Source of the DNA: Zymoseptoria tritici IPO323
Taxonomy: Eukaryota > Ascomycota > Dothideomycetes > Mycosphaerellales > Mycosphaerellaceae
NCBI RefSeq assembly: GCF_000219625.1
Contig: NC_018213.1
Location: forward strand, 2,412,055-2,476,054
DNA: 64,000 nt
Direction of reading: 5' to 3'
Positions 11,501 through 22,761 of this stretch are shown piece by piece. Under the pieces are notes generated by a model. It ran no database searches and was not told the origin of the DNA. It worked only from the letters and a program-made list of their open reading frames with translations. The position numbers and the translations under genes were made by a program. How positions within the stretch are numbered: position 1 is the first letter of the stretch; each line of letters opens with the position of its first letter.

Positions 11501-12020
11501 TACTACCGCGTCTCTATAATCTAGTTCTTCTACGGGCAGTTTTCTGTCCTAAGACCCGAATTCCTATATAGACTTAGTAATAGAACCTATACGTGCTAAT
11601 ATTGCTTACCTTCCGTCCCTTTAGATCCTCGAGCTCTTTTGCTAGACTCGCAGCACTTAGCCACTTACTATTAGACATATATAGTGCGATGCACTCTACT
11701 ACTTTATCCTCCTGTAGAATCCGTGCTAACTTTACCGCCCTAGTAGCTGCCCGCTCGCCCTAGTTAGGTGTATTCTATTCTTTCTTAGTCGTTATATAAA
11801 GCGTTAGGAAGTCCTCGAACGACAGGTGCTGCCTGCGAATAGTCTGTAGTATAAAGTCCACTTTCTCGCGAGCGGACTTCGAGTCGCTATGCTAGTTGTT
11901 CCCTCTCTTCCTCCTAGTCGGCTTAGGTTTCGTCTACTAGCTAGCTTTAGTTATAGGTAGCGGCGAGCCCTCGGGCGAATTAGATAGCGACTTAGGGGCA
12001 GGTGGACGAGGACTACGCAT
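8540..12020 (-). pseudogene. RIP-damaged DUF6589-like gene
   Basis: Starting at ATG 12020 (MRSPRPPAPKSLS), a minus-strand frame with RIP stops runs to about 8,550. Recognisable stretches are FILQTIRRQHLSFEDFLTLY in the N-terminal part, then IGRNDVLKYVTT-like residues and SRVRDQRLTDRERAKDN. Next come NRMQYVLLLPRLFYLKM-like residues (stops read as Gln/Trp), LLFYAPHSHLERLILD, and LQRAMLANRFVNIAG with an E-x2-N-x2-LK stretch at 9,050-9,150. The order and spacing resemble fungal DUF6589 proteins, a family often found in repetitive DNA. The assignment is from memory and not database-tested. It lies head-to-tail behind the helicase remnant with only about 200 bp between them. Being a transposase is possible but unproven. 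Confidence 0.55.
10085..10410. repeat. 42-bp in-frame minisatellite within the DUF6589-like remnant
   Basis: About seven copies of a 42-bp unit built on GTAGGCGGCTAATATTG and TAGGAGGGCAGCTTTGCGAG. A 42-bp period is 14 codons. Read on the minus strand it gives a repeated LAKLPSQL-type peptide with TAG where Gln would be. It sits just upstream of the main conserved block of the DUF6589-like gene. Confidence 0.75.
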
Positions 12021-12239
12021 ACGGCGAGAACTAGAAGCTAACTATTATTAATCTATATTGTAAGATATTAATATTAACTTAGATTAAGATAAGGTCGACG
12101 ACAGTGTTAACTAATGTTAACTAAGAGCCTAGTAGCTAAAAATACACTTATAACTTAGCATTCTTAGCAAAACAAACTACCTAGCGCCGACTACCTCTTC
12201 TCTCTATTTAGCTTATCTACATAACTATTAATCTACCCG

Positions 12240-15200
12240 AGTCGATGCCGCTAATAAACCCCGTTTACGACCCGCTTCCTACCTCGAGATGTTTCTGTAG
12301 TTATAGGCGACTAGGCTGCTTCGGAGGATGCTAGAGAAACAGGAGTAGGCGCACGAGAGCCTCGACGATTAGGATCTAATTCTATGCCGAATCTACGCAC
12401 CGGCGAGGCTCGGGCAATAACAGGACTAGAAGCCGCGCTCTTGCCCTTCCGAGAGCCTACCGCTGTAGGGCTAGGAACTGCCGTAGGAGGTAGAGGCTAG
12501 GCGCTAGTAGACAGGCCGGGAGTAGGCAGAGGAGGAGCTTTCGCCTTCCCTCGGCGGCGCTTAGAACTAGTAACAACTAAGGAGGTAGGCGATACTAGGG
12601 AGGGTGTACGAGTAAGGACCGAACGAGTACTGCTAGTAGTAAAGGCGACAATACAAGGGTCCGGAGCACTAGCAGACCTTACTTCCTAAGAGGCTACGAA
12701 ACAATCCCGTTCTCGACTAGAAGAGGCCTCTTCTCGTCGGAGCCGCTAGCGCTAGCGCTCCTCCTAGCGCTCCCTCTCCCGACCCTCGCGCTTAGTCGCA
12801 AGCTTCTATAGCCGCTAGGCTTTAATAGACTCCGCGACCTTACGTAGGGTCGACAACTATAGTACTAGTATGTCGCACAACTTAGAAGAGACTACAAAGT
12901 CGACACCTATATAGAGTCCCTAGATCCGGCTATAGCTAAAATCGGGTAGCGCGTCCTCTATACTATACGCTTTAGCGAGGTAGTTAACTATATACGAAGG
13001 CAGTAGAGACCTAGGAACTCCCGGAAAGACGGCGTTGCTATAGTATAACCGAGCGGCTCCGGACTCCTATTTAATCAGACTATCGCGGATCGACTTAAGG
13101 TATAGCCGGGTAATGCTTGCCGCCGTACAAGTACCTAGATTAGTCGCCTATTCGAGCATATAATCCGAAGGCAGAGCGGACGCCGGCGAGCAGATATCGC
13201 AACAGACACGTCCTGCTACCGGCCTAGGTACCTCGGAAAACAACTTAAGTACCGCAACGTAGTAACAAGATAGTAGAAAGGACGTACTGCTCGGCGGACA
13301 AGCGTTAACAAACTTCTAGACACATCTATCTATCTTGTCGCGCTTCTGCTAATTCGTTAGTTTACCCTTCTTTTTCTTCGACTAGCTAACCTAAAGAGGC
13401 TTATCGACATCTGAACTAGCGTCTAACAGGCAATCTATGTTAGCGTTAGAGCTCGTAGGCATTGCAGTATCGTCGTCTGCTTAGCTCTGTTATCTCGTAG
13501 GGACCTAAGAGTCCGGCGGCCTTTATATAACCCGATTACCGAGCATCTACGGATTATATAGGAACGTAAACAAACTAGCTCCCTATTTTCGACTATCTTA
13601 GACTACGCGGCTAGCACGCTAGATAATAGTACGCATAGTGCTGTTTATAGCTAGTCGGTACTACATAATGCGTTTAATGTTAGGTAAGTTAACCCCTAGG
13701 CCAAGCGCCTTAGTAGCTAGAAGGATGCGGATACGGGAGTTAGGCTTCTGGAACTCTTAGATAACATTTGCCTAAGTCCTCCTTACGGTCCTGCCGTAGT
13801 AAGTCCTTACGAGCTGGTATACTTCGTCCGAACTTAGCTAACTAGGATACCTTACTTAGATATAGGCCCGGAGACTAGTAGCAGCGGCATAGATGCCGGC
13901 ATAGCTATTAATAAAGACGACCGTCTTCTCTACGCTCTAAGGTCTAGCAACGCTATCCGGGCCGACTAGGTCTACGAGTAGATACCGAAGCGCCCGCTAG
14001 TTCGTTAGCATCCTGTCCGGAATAGTATAATACTATATCGATATCTCCGGCCGATCGATCGGATCGCGAATAAGCTAAGTGTCCGGGTCGAACCCGGCCG
14101 CCTCCTAACATTTAAGCAGAGTAGACGCATTAAGCGTCGCAGAGCAGCTGTAAAACTTTACCTACTTGTAAAGTATAGTCTAGAGGTTCTTTAGCTAGGC
14201 ATACTATTTCCGGAATCCTCCTCCCTTAATGCCCTACTAGTAGACGAGATAAAACTTATTATAGACGAGTATTCCTAGCCTTTTCTACATGTCGGTCCTT
14301 ATTATAAGCTTCTAGAACTAGGACTGTATAGCTATCTCTAGAGACAATATTAAGTAGGTGCACCTGCTAGAATATAGGAGTTTCTAGTCGTCCGCCGTAG
14401 TACTAGCTTTCGTATTATGTGTTAGTACAACTAGCTTGCCTCCTATACCTTCGATCCTTTTAAACTGTTCCCTACTAATCTAGTTTAAGGGCAAGATTAG
14501 GATCGACATCTTGTTGCGGATAATAGGCTACACCTAGAAGACGAGGCTCTTGCCTACGGACATAGCAGCGATCTAGATAAGATCTCGGTTGTTAAATAGC
14601 AGCTAGTAGAGTGCCCGGACCTGCGGCGGGCGAGCGTAGTAGGGAAGGAGGAGTCGCACTGCCTGCTAAACTAAATGCATCTACTAAGCGGTAGTTATAG
14701 GTAGCCTACTATCGACGGGGATAGGCTCGTCGATCGCCTAGTTAATTGCATTGCGCACCTAAAGAAACGCCTACCGGCGCGATAGCACAAACAGACTACT
14801 AACTATGTCTTTAGGTATCTCGAGGGTTAGCTTGCCGTTAGCGCCTACCGGACTAAGCTAGGTAGAACGCACAGCTTCTAGGTTAGTGTTTTGCCGCTAT
14901 ACATTATGTAGCGCCTAAAGCACAACCTTCTCTATGCCTACGTTATTAACCTCTACTAGCGTATATAATAGAGCGGCGGTTATCTTAGCTACCTATTTGC
15001 GTCGCCTAGCGAAATAGATCCTTATATCCCCTCTACCTAGGACCTTCTATATAGACAAATCTTCCTCGGACGCCTTAACGGATGCTTGTAGACTACCCTA
15101 AAGCCCTCCTACATCGTCGAAGTTACTAGGTACGTCCGAAAGCCTGCTATTACTACCGTCGTCGTTGCCCGGGCACCTATCGAACTAGTCGAGCAGGGCA

Positions 15201-15490
15201 GCTATATACTTAATATCTATATTAGGAAACTATTCTTACGATTGATTTTCCTCGACGACTAACGTCCCTATACTATTCTTATCTTGTCCGGTGCTACTAG
15301 CACTAAAGCTGCTCGAGATATCGCTAGCGCAAGATCGGGGATTAGCGACCTTTAGTTGTCTATAGTAGGCCTTTAGGGGAGCTATTAGAAAATCGGGGAC
15401 TATAACTTTGTAGAGGGAGCGCGTACGGTTCTAGTAGATATAGTTTTGTTAGTATTAGTCGCCAACTACGACCTCTAATAGAGCTCGCGT
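12240..15490 (-). pseudogene. RIP-damaged RecQ-like helicase gene
   Basis: One minus-strand frame can be followed from about 15,480 to about 13,500. An upstream region of unknown function (for example RGDIRIYFARR) leads to RPPQVRALY, NNRDLI and a Walker A stretch IAAMSVGKSLVF (near 14,550). MSILILPLN and FYSCSATLN follow. The C-terminal helicase lobe has KTVVFINSY and ILLATKALGLGVNLPNIKRI, then R-A-S-R where an arginine finger is expected. These motifs match the RecQ family as found in fungal subtelomeric and transposon-linked helicases. A Pro/Ser-rich region continues to about 12,240. Many in-frame TAG codons show it is dead. It would have unwound DNA, possibly for replication or transfer of the element. 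Confidence 0.7.
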
Positions 15491-15546
15491 CCTACTATAT
15501 AAACGCGTTGTTAAGATGCGAGGTACGCGAGCTCTATTAGAGGTCG
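15469..15546. repeat. Perfect 22-bp inverted repeat
   Basis: Arms at 15469-15490 and 15525-15546 are perfectly complementary (for example TCTAATAGAGCTCGCGT against ACGCGAGCTCTATTAGA), with a 34-nt loop containing TATATAAACGCG. It lies about 200-270 bp inside the right inverted repeat of the large element and at the 5' edge of the helicase frame. Confidence 0.85.
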
Positions 15547-15737
15547 CTACTAAGGAGGTATAGACAAATAGATAGTAGGAGGTTGTTTAGCAGGTCCAGT
15601 TGTACAAAGTTATAGTATCCGAAATTTGAATATTATACCTAGTATCGCTATCGTCGCTACTAGCCGTTATTAATGCTACACTGTATATTAGTAGTGTTTA
15701 TATACTAATGCTGCGCTCTATTACGAAAAAAGCGCGT

Positions 15738-15808
15738 CTGGACCCTTAGACCACCTACAGTAGGGCCAGCTGCTTGCAGCTAATAGGCCCGTTAAGCGAG
15801 GTGGTCTG
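15738..15808. repeat. Right terminal inverted repeat and hairpin
   Basis: CTGGACCCTTAGACC (15738-15752) is the inverted partner of 1325-1339. Outside it, AGACCACCT (15748-15756) pairs with AGGTGGTCT (15799-15807). A small AGCTGC/GCAGCT stem lies in the loop. The arrangement mirrors the left end. Confidence 0.55.
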
Positions 15809-16400
15809 AGCGCCTGAGACTAGTGGTTGTTTTTGCCGTGCCCGCACTTCACTTGAGCTCTTTCCGCAAAGGTGCGGGGTCTTGAAAGGACACGGACGGG
15901 ACTTCAGCTGCATGGCTTGGCCGGTATATGCAATACTTTCTGCCCACGGTGACAGCAGTGTAGTAGTAATGTACGAGAATAGAGAGGTGGCTGCTGTCAT
16001 GCCACTGTACACGTACTAGGGCGATGCCGCTGCAGTGTCTGCCATCTGAGTACGACTGGACTCTCTAGAGCTATATCCTCGCTCTGTTCGGAATAGCTGT
16101 CTACAGCAAGGCTTTTCTGAGATGCACAATATCGGTTCCCATCGCGGATCGCTTCTCGCGGGCCTGATGGCAGATTCCAAAGCAGGATCGCAAAGCATTG
16201 AAACCGAAGAGAGCCATAAACCAGCCATGCTACGATCTGATCGGCATCACATAGCTCTATACTTGGGCAGTACTGACTAGCGACTTTCCCATTTCAAGCT
16301 CGCAAAGCTCGCAGAATCGTGAGTCCATCTCATGAATGTGGACATGATCATCCGGGGAGGTGGCCGCGCGAGTGATCGTAGCCTCGTCCATATCGGGGTC
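15809..16400. other. Unmutated host DNA between the two mobile elements
   Basis: Base composition returns to balanced and CpA/TpG is normal, so RIP did not act here. It holds open minus-strand stretches (15755-16012, 16016-16228) that resemble no protein I know. It also holds the 3' part of the small ORF split by the copia element (16257-16395). Confidence 0.5.
16396..16400. repeat. Target-site duplication GGGTC, left
   Basis: GGGTC directly precedes the left LTR and recurs directly after the right LTR (22757-22761). Five bp is the usual size for Ty1/copia integration. Confidence 0.92.
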
Positions 16401-16571
16401 TGTTGTGGATCATCAGACTGACCATTAGTAAAGTGCACGTGACTAGTGCTAAGGCATTCCCACACACAGATAGCTAAAGTGAGAATCTCACACTTAAGAT
16501 TCTCTCTATATAACAATATATACCTGCTAATTAGAGGTCTTCTTTTACTTAGCTTAAGTCTAATTACACTA
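16401..16571 (+). repeat. Left LTR (171 bp)
   Basis: Starts TGTTGTGGATCATCAG. Compared with the right LTR it differs at 14 positions, all transitions in CpA/TpG context. Its first 81 bases are unmutated, and its last 45 carry six C-to-T changes. Confidence 0.95.
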
Positions 16572-16587
16572 GGTTATAAGCCCGGCG
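16572..16587 (+). other. Primer-binding site for a half initiator-Met tRNA
   Basis: GGTTATAAGCCCGGCG follows the LTR directly. With one RIP change (A for G at position 7) it is complementary to the anticodon stem-loop of initiator tRNA-Met (GGGCTCATAACC), not to a tRNA 3' end. This is the copia-type priming known from Drosophila copia. It is inferred from remembered tRNA sequence. Confidence 0.7.
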
Positions 16588-16679
16588 TAACTACTACACA
16601 CTTAAGGAAGAATTGTCTGTTCTAAGCGCAGCTACTAGAACCTTACTATATACTGTTTAGACAGTTAACTAGCGAGCCG

Positions 16680-19600
16680 AGAAAGAGCTAGTTACAATAA
16701 TAGCCGCAATGCAGGCTAATAAGTTTAAGACTGCGAAAGAGAATAAAGTCCTAAGAAAGGGAAGTAACTTCTTAGACTAGTTAAGGATACTTAAAGCAGC
16801 CCTTATAGATAAGGAGGTATTAGGCTATATCTTTTACGACATTCCCTAGTGCCCTACCTAACTAAAGCTAGGAATTAAAGTTAGATATCCCTCTCTACTA
16901 ACTAAGGAGAGTACTACTTTATCCTCCTAGGCTTTAACTCCTTCCTAAAAAGAAGGAGGGGACACTCTAGTAATAGAACCTATTCTAACTAGTAGACTAA
17001 GACTAACTCCTCTCTAAGTCTAGCATAAGCATAACCTAATTGCATATAGGATTGTTAGCAAAAGGATTAACTAATCTTTAAGGCCTAATTTTAGGGATAT
17101 AGAGAAGATAGCTAAGGAACTATATAATACTATTGCAGCTACCTACAGGCCTATTATAACTATAAACATTTATAATAGCCTAAGGATTCTTAGAATTAGT
17201 AATATTAAGATCTAAGGAATAAACACTTAGAAGTACTATAAGGACTTCTAGAAGTAGCATTACAAGTATATCTCTATAATAGAACAATACTCTAGGTCTA
17301 AGAGTATTCTAGTCTTAAAGCTTACCTTTAGTAATAAGCAGATTAGGCTGTTCTTTATCTAGGGCCTCTACTATCTAGAATACCTAAGAAGCTAGAGACA
17401 ATTCTATTATATTAAGAACATAACTCTTAAAGAGCTAATTACCTTATTAATTAAGGAACCTCCTCTATAGATATAGAGGACAGCAGGAGGATTTAGGGGT
17501 GCTATAGTAGATAATAATTAGTATACTAAGTATACCTATTATATCTACATAAATGCAGATTACTTTAAGAAGCACCCTAATAAGGCCCTAAAGTCCTAGG
17601 TACATAGAGGAAAAAGAGGATCTAATAAGGATAAGAAGAAGTCCTAAGATAAGAGCAAGAGACATAATAAGAAGGGAGGAAAGGGTGCTACAGCAATTAA
17701 GCCTATCTCCTCTTCTAATACAGGCTTAGGCTCTAATTTAGATAGCTTATTTATAGGAGCAGCAATTACTACCGCTAGAATACAAAGGAGTAACACTATT
17801 ATCTAGGATTCTAGTATATTATACTACTTTTTTAACAATAAGTCTTAGTTCTTAGACCTTAAACCCCTAGAAACCCTAATTAGGTTCTCTTAAGCTATTA
17901 GACAAAGCATAGTTATATACTTAGGAAGTATAAGGATTATAATAAAGTACAAGGGGAATAAGTTAAACATTACCTTACAAGATGTATTATACTCTCCTAA
18001 CTCTAATTACAACCTTATCTCGGCAGAGACTCTCTAGCTAAAGTGCAAGGTCTACCTAGACAGGCTATCTTTATGCATTCTAAGGAATAATAAGAAGATA
18101 GGCAAGGTTTAGTTTACTTATAATGTTCTAATCCTTTAGAATGCAACTGTCTTTCTCCCTAAGGGGAGTACTAAAGTTGCTTCTATAACTAATAGGAACA
18201 TATCCTATCTAGCCTTTGCTATACCTAAGGCTAACATAACAAGATAGTATTAAAGACTAGGCTATATAAGGAACAAGATTCTTAGTGCAACAAAGGCTTA
18301 AGTCTAAGGACTTAAGCAGATTAACATATCTACACTTAAGCACTATAAGCTATGCAAGCTTGCAAGGTTATAGAGAGTAGTGTTAAGAACTCTAAGACTA
18401 ATACCTTAATCCTTATTAGATAAGGTCTATATTAACATTATAGGACTAATCTTTCTACTAGACATCTTTAGATGCAAGTACATCCTTATAATTACTAATG
18501 CAAAGTTAAGAAGGAGATAGGCTATCTTCTACAAGCTTAAATTATAAGCTGCACAAATTATTAAAAAATAGACTACTAAGACATTTAACTAGTACAAAAA
18601 GATAGTTAAGATCTAGTTCTTAAATAGAGGAGGAGAGTTTAATAATAATAATCTAATTACATTTGCAGAGAATAAGGGACTAAGATAGGATTTCTTAGCT
18701 CCCTATACTCCTAAGCAGAATAGAATTGCAGAATTATCTAATAAGGTTATCCTTAATAAGGTAAGAGTAATAATAATTAACTCTAGCCTACCTCTCCCTC
18801 TCTAGAGTTTTATAGTTGTATATGCAATCTTCCTTACTAACAGGCTAGTATGCCTATTAACTAACAAGATTCCTCTTTAGGAATTTAATTAAGATCTTAA
18901 TACTAGAACTCTATATATTAATCTAACAAAGGTTAGGAGATTTAGATACAAAGCATATTTGCATAATTAGGGGAGACCTAATTTATAGAAGTTCTATCCT
19001 AGAGCAGAGAAATACTAAAATCTAGGATTCTAGGAGAACACTTTAACTAACTATATAGTTTAGAAGTTTAAACTATCTACCCTTACTAGGTTTTAGTATA
19101 AGATTATAACCTCTCCTTATATAATATATAATAAGGATAAGGTATATAGCATAATACCTACTACCCTAGACTTCTAGGGGGAGAGTTTCCTACAACTAAT
19201 ACAACCTATTACTATAGAACAGGAAGTCTATACTATCTATACTAAGGATTAAGATTAGGGCTAGGATGCCTAAGGGCAAGATGCCTAACCTCTTACTACT
19301 TCTTATCTTTAAGAAGTAGAGAATATATTTAATACTATATAGAGAGAGAGAAACTAAGCCTCCCTTTTAACATCTTAGAGGGAGCAAATATTAGGTTAGG
19401 ACATACAGTCCTAGGATAACTAATATAAGCAGTCTAAGCCTAATTAGCTAGAGGCTACTAAGTATAAAGAAGCCTCCTAGCTAGCTTAGGGGGAGTATAT
19501 TTCTAAGGAAACAGGAAGTCCTAAGGGATTCTAAGGAAGTCCTAAGGGATTCTAGGAGCAGGCTAATGCCTTATTAACACAGCTACAATATTAAGTATTA

Positions 19601-21370
19601 GCAGAGAATTGCCCTAAAAGGAAAGACCTCTAAAATTATACTATAACTCCCTTCCTAGACATTTATATTATAAGAAAGAGGAAAGCAGGGAGAAGCCCTA
19701 AGAGACCTAAGAAATTAGGCAATAAAGCAAGTCCTAAAAGCTTAGGCATATTTAGACTCTTAAGAAGTAGAAGATTAGTTATAAGAAAAGACTATAGCAA
19801 GATCTAGAAGATAGGACTTAAAGTAACAAATCCTAATCTGTCTAATCCTAAGACAGTTAAGGAAGCTCTCTCTAGATCTAACTATAAGGAATAGGAGAAA
19901 GCTATTATTAAGGAAGCTAAGTTACTTAAGTCTACAGGATGCCTTAAATAGAAACTTATTAGCACCCTCCTTAAGGGGAGAGTCCCTCTTATAGGGAAAT
20001 AGGTCTTTAAGATTAAGGTACTCCTAGATAGAACTGTAGAGAAGTATAAGGCTAGATAGACAGCTAGGGGATTTATATAAAGGAAGGGACTTAACTATAT
20101 TAATACCTTTGCTCCTACCCTAAGAGCTGCAATAGGGAGAATACTTCTGTCCCTCTTAGTTAATTTTAGCTAGAAGAGGAGATAAGTTAATATTAAGACT
20201 ACATTCCTAAATCTAAACCTAGATAAGCAGATCTTTATTAAGCTACTAGAGGGAGCTTATCTCTTTAAGAAAGATGCCTACAAGTACATTATATATATTA
20301 AGAAAGGACTATATAGGCTTAAGCAGGTAGCTGCTCTCTAGCACTACGATACTATAGACACTCTCTAAAAGCTTAGTCTAATAAGAACTATTAGCGATAC
20401 TTGCCTCTTTTAAGGGAAAGGCATCCTTGTTCTCCTTTATGTAGATAACTTCTAGATCTTTAGATAGTTAGACTATAAGATTAACAAGCTAATTAAGGGA
20501 TTAGAGCAGAAGTACACAATTAAGGTTATTAATACTAATATCTTTCTTAGACTTTACCTAAAGGAAGGGAAAGATAGCTCTATATCTGTCTCTTAGGAAC
20601 ACTATTCTAAAGATAAACTTTAAGGACATAGTCTTAGTAATGCAAAGAGTGTTAAGTACCCCCTTAACACCCTCCTTAAACCCCTCTAGGATAAGGGAAC
20701 AAAGGAGGACTATAATCTCTTTAACAAGATTATTAGGGAACTGCAATATCTGTTAAACTATACTAGACCAGACATTAGTTTTGCTATTAACTACTATACA
20801 AGGTTCCTTTAGAACCTAGGACCTTTATATGTTTAGGTAGCTAAACATATCTAGAGATATGTTGCAGGTATAATTAACAAGTGCCTTATATTTAGGAAAA
20901 CTAAGGAGCAAATTTAGATTAAAGCATTCTTAGACTCTAACTTTGCTAGTAATCCTAGTATATCTAGGTCTACCTTAGGAATGCTCTTTAAAATTGTAGG
21001 AGGCCTAGTTATCTAGAGATCTTAACTATAGAAAGAAGTAGTGCTATCTAGCACTAAGGCAGAGTACCTCTCTCTTACTAAGGCAATAAGAGAAGTAAAT
21101 TAGGTAAGGAACCTTATTAATAAGCTCTAGCCCTTTACCTAGGCTAAAAGCATTTCTACTATCCTTATTAAAGTAGACAATTAATTAGCTATTAGCCTTA
21201 TAGAAAACTATGCTAACTCTAAAAGATTAAGATATGTCTCTCTTAGGAACTATTACTGCAGAGAACAATATAATAAGGGGAGTATTAAGGTAGAGTTTAT
21301 AAGGACAGATATGCAGCTTGCAGACTGTCTAACAAAACTAAAATCCCTAAACACTATCCTCTAATATATA
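16680..21370 (+). pseudogene. copia gag-pol remnant
   Basis: Reading through RIP stops, gag ends in a degraded zinc knuckle near 17,530-17,580, with Cys codons changed to Tyr before FKKHPNK. A protease-like DS-x-FF stretch lies near 17,810. The integrase has its HHCC remnant near 18,340, NRGGEF near 18,625 and APYTPKQN near 18,700. Reverse transcriptase spans about 19,960-20,550 with KARXTARGF, LYRLKQ and the active-site box read as YVDN in place of YVDD. RNase H has LSSTKAEYLSL near 21,050. The order integrase before reverse transcriptase is diagnostic of copia. No intact frame longer than about 60 codons remains. Confidence 0.9.
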
Positions 21371-22575
21371 GATGCATAAATCTAGCAAAAAGATACTTAT
21401 GTGTCTATATTAGGCAGCTAACATAGACATATAAGAGAGGCTAATACAGGAATTAAACCTATAACCTTCTAATTTGTAGCTAGAAATTATACTACTAGAC
21501 TAACTAGCCCTTAATAAGAAAAGGGAAATTACTCTTAAATTTATGCCTTAATACCTATATTCCTACCTAAGAAGGATTCCCTCCCTAGAATTACACTATT
21601 TTATTTGTTACAAAACTAAGAAGTATAACACTTAGAATACTTATTTTATTCTTATCTATATAAAGGAAAGGAGGCAACTACATACCTCTACAAAAGCATC
21701 TAAGAAACTATAAGAAAAACACCTAGCTAAAGGAAAACTTTTCTATAAAAACCTAAAAGTATTAGAGCATATCCTAGAACCTACAGCCTGCCCCCCTAAA
21801 ACTACTACTAAAAGACTAAGCTAATTCCCCTAGAATCTTAACTTAAAGCCTAGGAGAATGTTAGTTTCTATTAGGGAAGAAGGGATTTTAAGGAGAACAT
21901 ATATAGGATGCTATGCTACTAACTACTACTTTATCTCTATCTTATTAGAGCTTAACATTTAGCTAAGAGGAGTCTAGTTATAGTATAATACAAATCCCTA
22001 AGGATTAGGAGTTATTAGACTAGGGTAGTTTTCTACTAGGAAGGCCTACTTCCTTAGGTTATACAGCTCCTCTATTACTATATTAATAAGGTCTATAGTA
22101 AAGAGATCCTTATTAAGCTTAGCTATAAAGTTATTAAAGTAAGCTACAAAAAAGAAGGGACCCTAAGCCTTAATATTTACTCTGTTATAGTATTTATTTA
22201 TCTCTCCTCTAATAAGTTAATATATAGTCTAATATACTACAGAACTATCTTTGTAGATCTATAGGAGATCTCTACTACTAATAGCTCTTGCTTTATCGAT
22301 AACTTGCTAGAAGGTTTTCCTAGGGATAGAGAAAGCTGCTCTTCTTCTAGAAGCTATAGCTAGTAATATAGATTATATTATTAATAGCTGTAAGGGATAG
22401 ATAATAGATTAGCTAATAAATTAGCTAAATAGATAAGAGGTGTAGATTATAAAGTAGAGGAATAAAAAAGCTAGAAGAAGATGCTTTTTAATAAGCTAAA
22501 GCCGAGCATTAGCTACGTAGTAGGTAAATACCTGCTATATTTAGGTAATAGACAGCTCGTAATAATGCAGCTGCT
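21371..22575. other. Long non-coding 3' region of the copia element
   Basis: About 1.2 kb lie between the RNase H remnant and the polypurine tract. The stretch is RIP-mutated and AT-rich. I could not follow a coding frame in it on either strand. It is longer than needed for a copia 3' leader, so a lost extra ORF is possible. Confidence 0.4.
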
Positions 22576-22585
22576 AATAGGGGAG
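22576..22585 (+). other. Polypurine tract
   Basis: AATAGGGGAG ends exactly at the first base of the right LTR, the expected place for plus-strand priming. Confidence 0.8.
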
Positions 22586-22756
22586 TGTTATGGATTATTA
22601 GACTAACTATTAGTAAAGTGCACATAACTAGTGCTAAGGCATTCCCACACACAGATAGCTAAAGTAAGAATCTCACACTTAAGATTCTCTCTATATAACA
22701 ATATATACCTGCCAATCAGAGGTCTTCTTTTACTCAGCTTAAGTCCAATCACACCA
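22586..22756 (+). repeat. Right LTR (171 bp)
   Basis: Starts TGTTATGGATTATTAG. Its first 81 bases carry eight RIP-type changes relative to the left LTR, while its last 45 are unmutated. It is followed by the target copy GGGTC (22757-22761). Confidence 0.95.
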
Positions 22757-22761
22757 GGGTC

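Larger units (their letters stand above)
1277..15808. mobile_element. Large RIP-degraded element with foldback/inverted termini
   Basis: A block of about 14.5 kb is dense in TpA and poor in CpA, with TAG and TAA in every frame. At the left end GGTCTGAGGGCCCAG (1325-1339) matches, inverted, CTGGACCCTTAGACC (15738-15752) with two RIP-type mismatches. Beside these, both ends carry hairpins: 1277-1293 with 1313-1330, and 15748-15756 with 15799-15807. The outermost bases are CAGACC and GGTCTG. All coding remnants run on the minus strand: RecQ-like helicase, DUF6589-like protein, two Cys-motif genes and one unknown. I found no clear target-site duplication, so the exact edges are uncertain. I recognise no reverse transcriptase, integrase or tyrosine recombinase. 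Its superfamily is undetermined. Confidence 0.7.
16401..22756 (+). mobile_element. Complete Ty1/copia LTR retrotransposon, RIP-inactivated
   Basis: The element is 6,356 bp long with two 171-bp LTRs beginning TGTT, a primer-binding site, a polypurine tract and a 5-bp target duplication. The internal order gag, protease, integrase, reverse transcriptase, RNase H identifies the copia superfamily. RIP has placed stops throughout, so it is not autonomous. Host sequence on both sides is unmutated. Confidence 0.95.

Noticed and set aside
1277..15808. Starship-type element
   Set aside because: I could find no DUF3435-like tyrosine recombinase remnant at either end, and the ends are inverted repeats.
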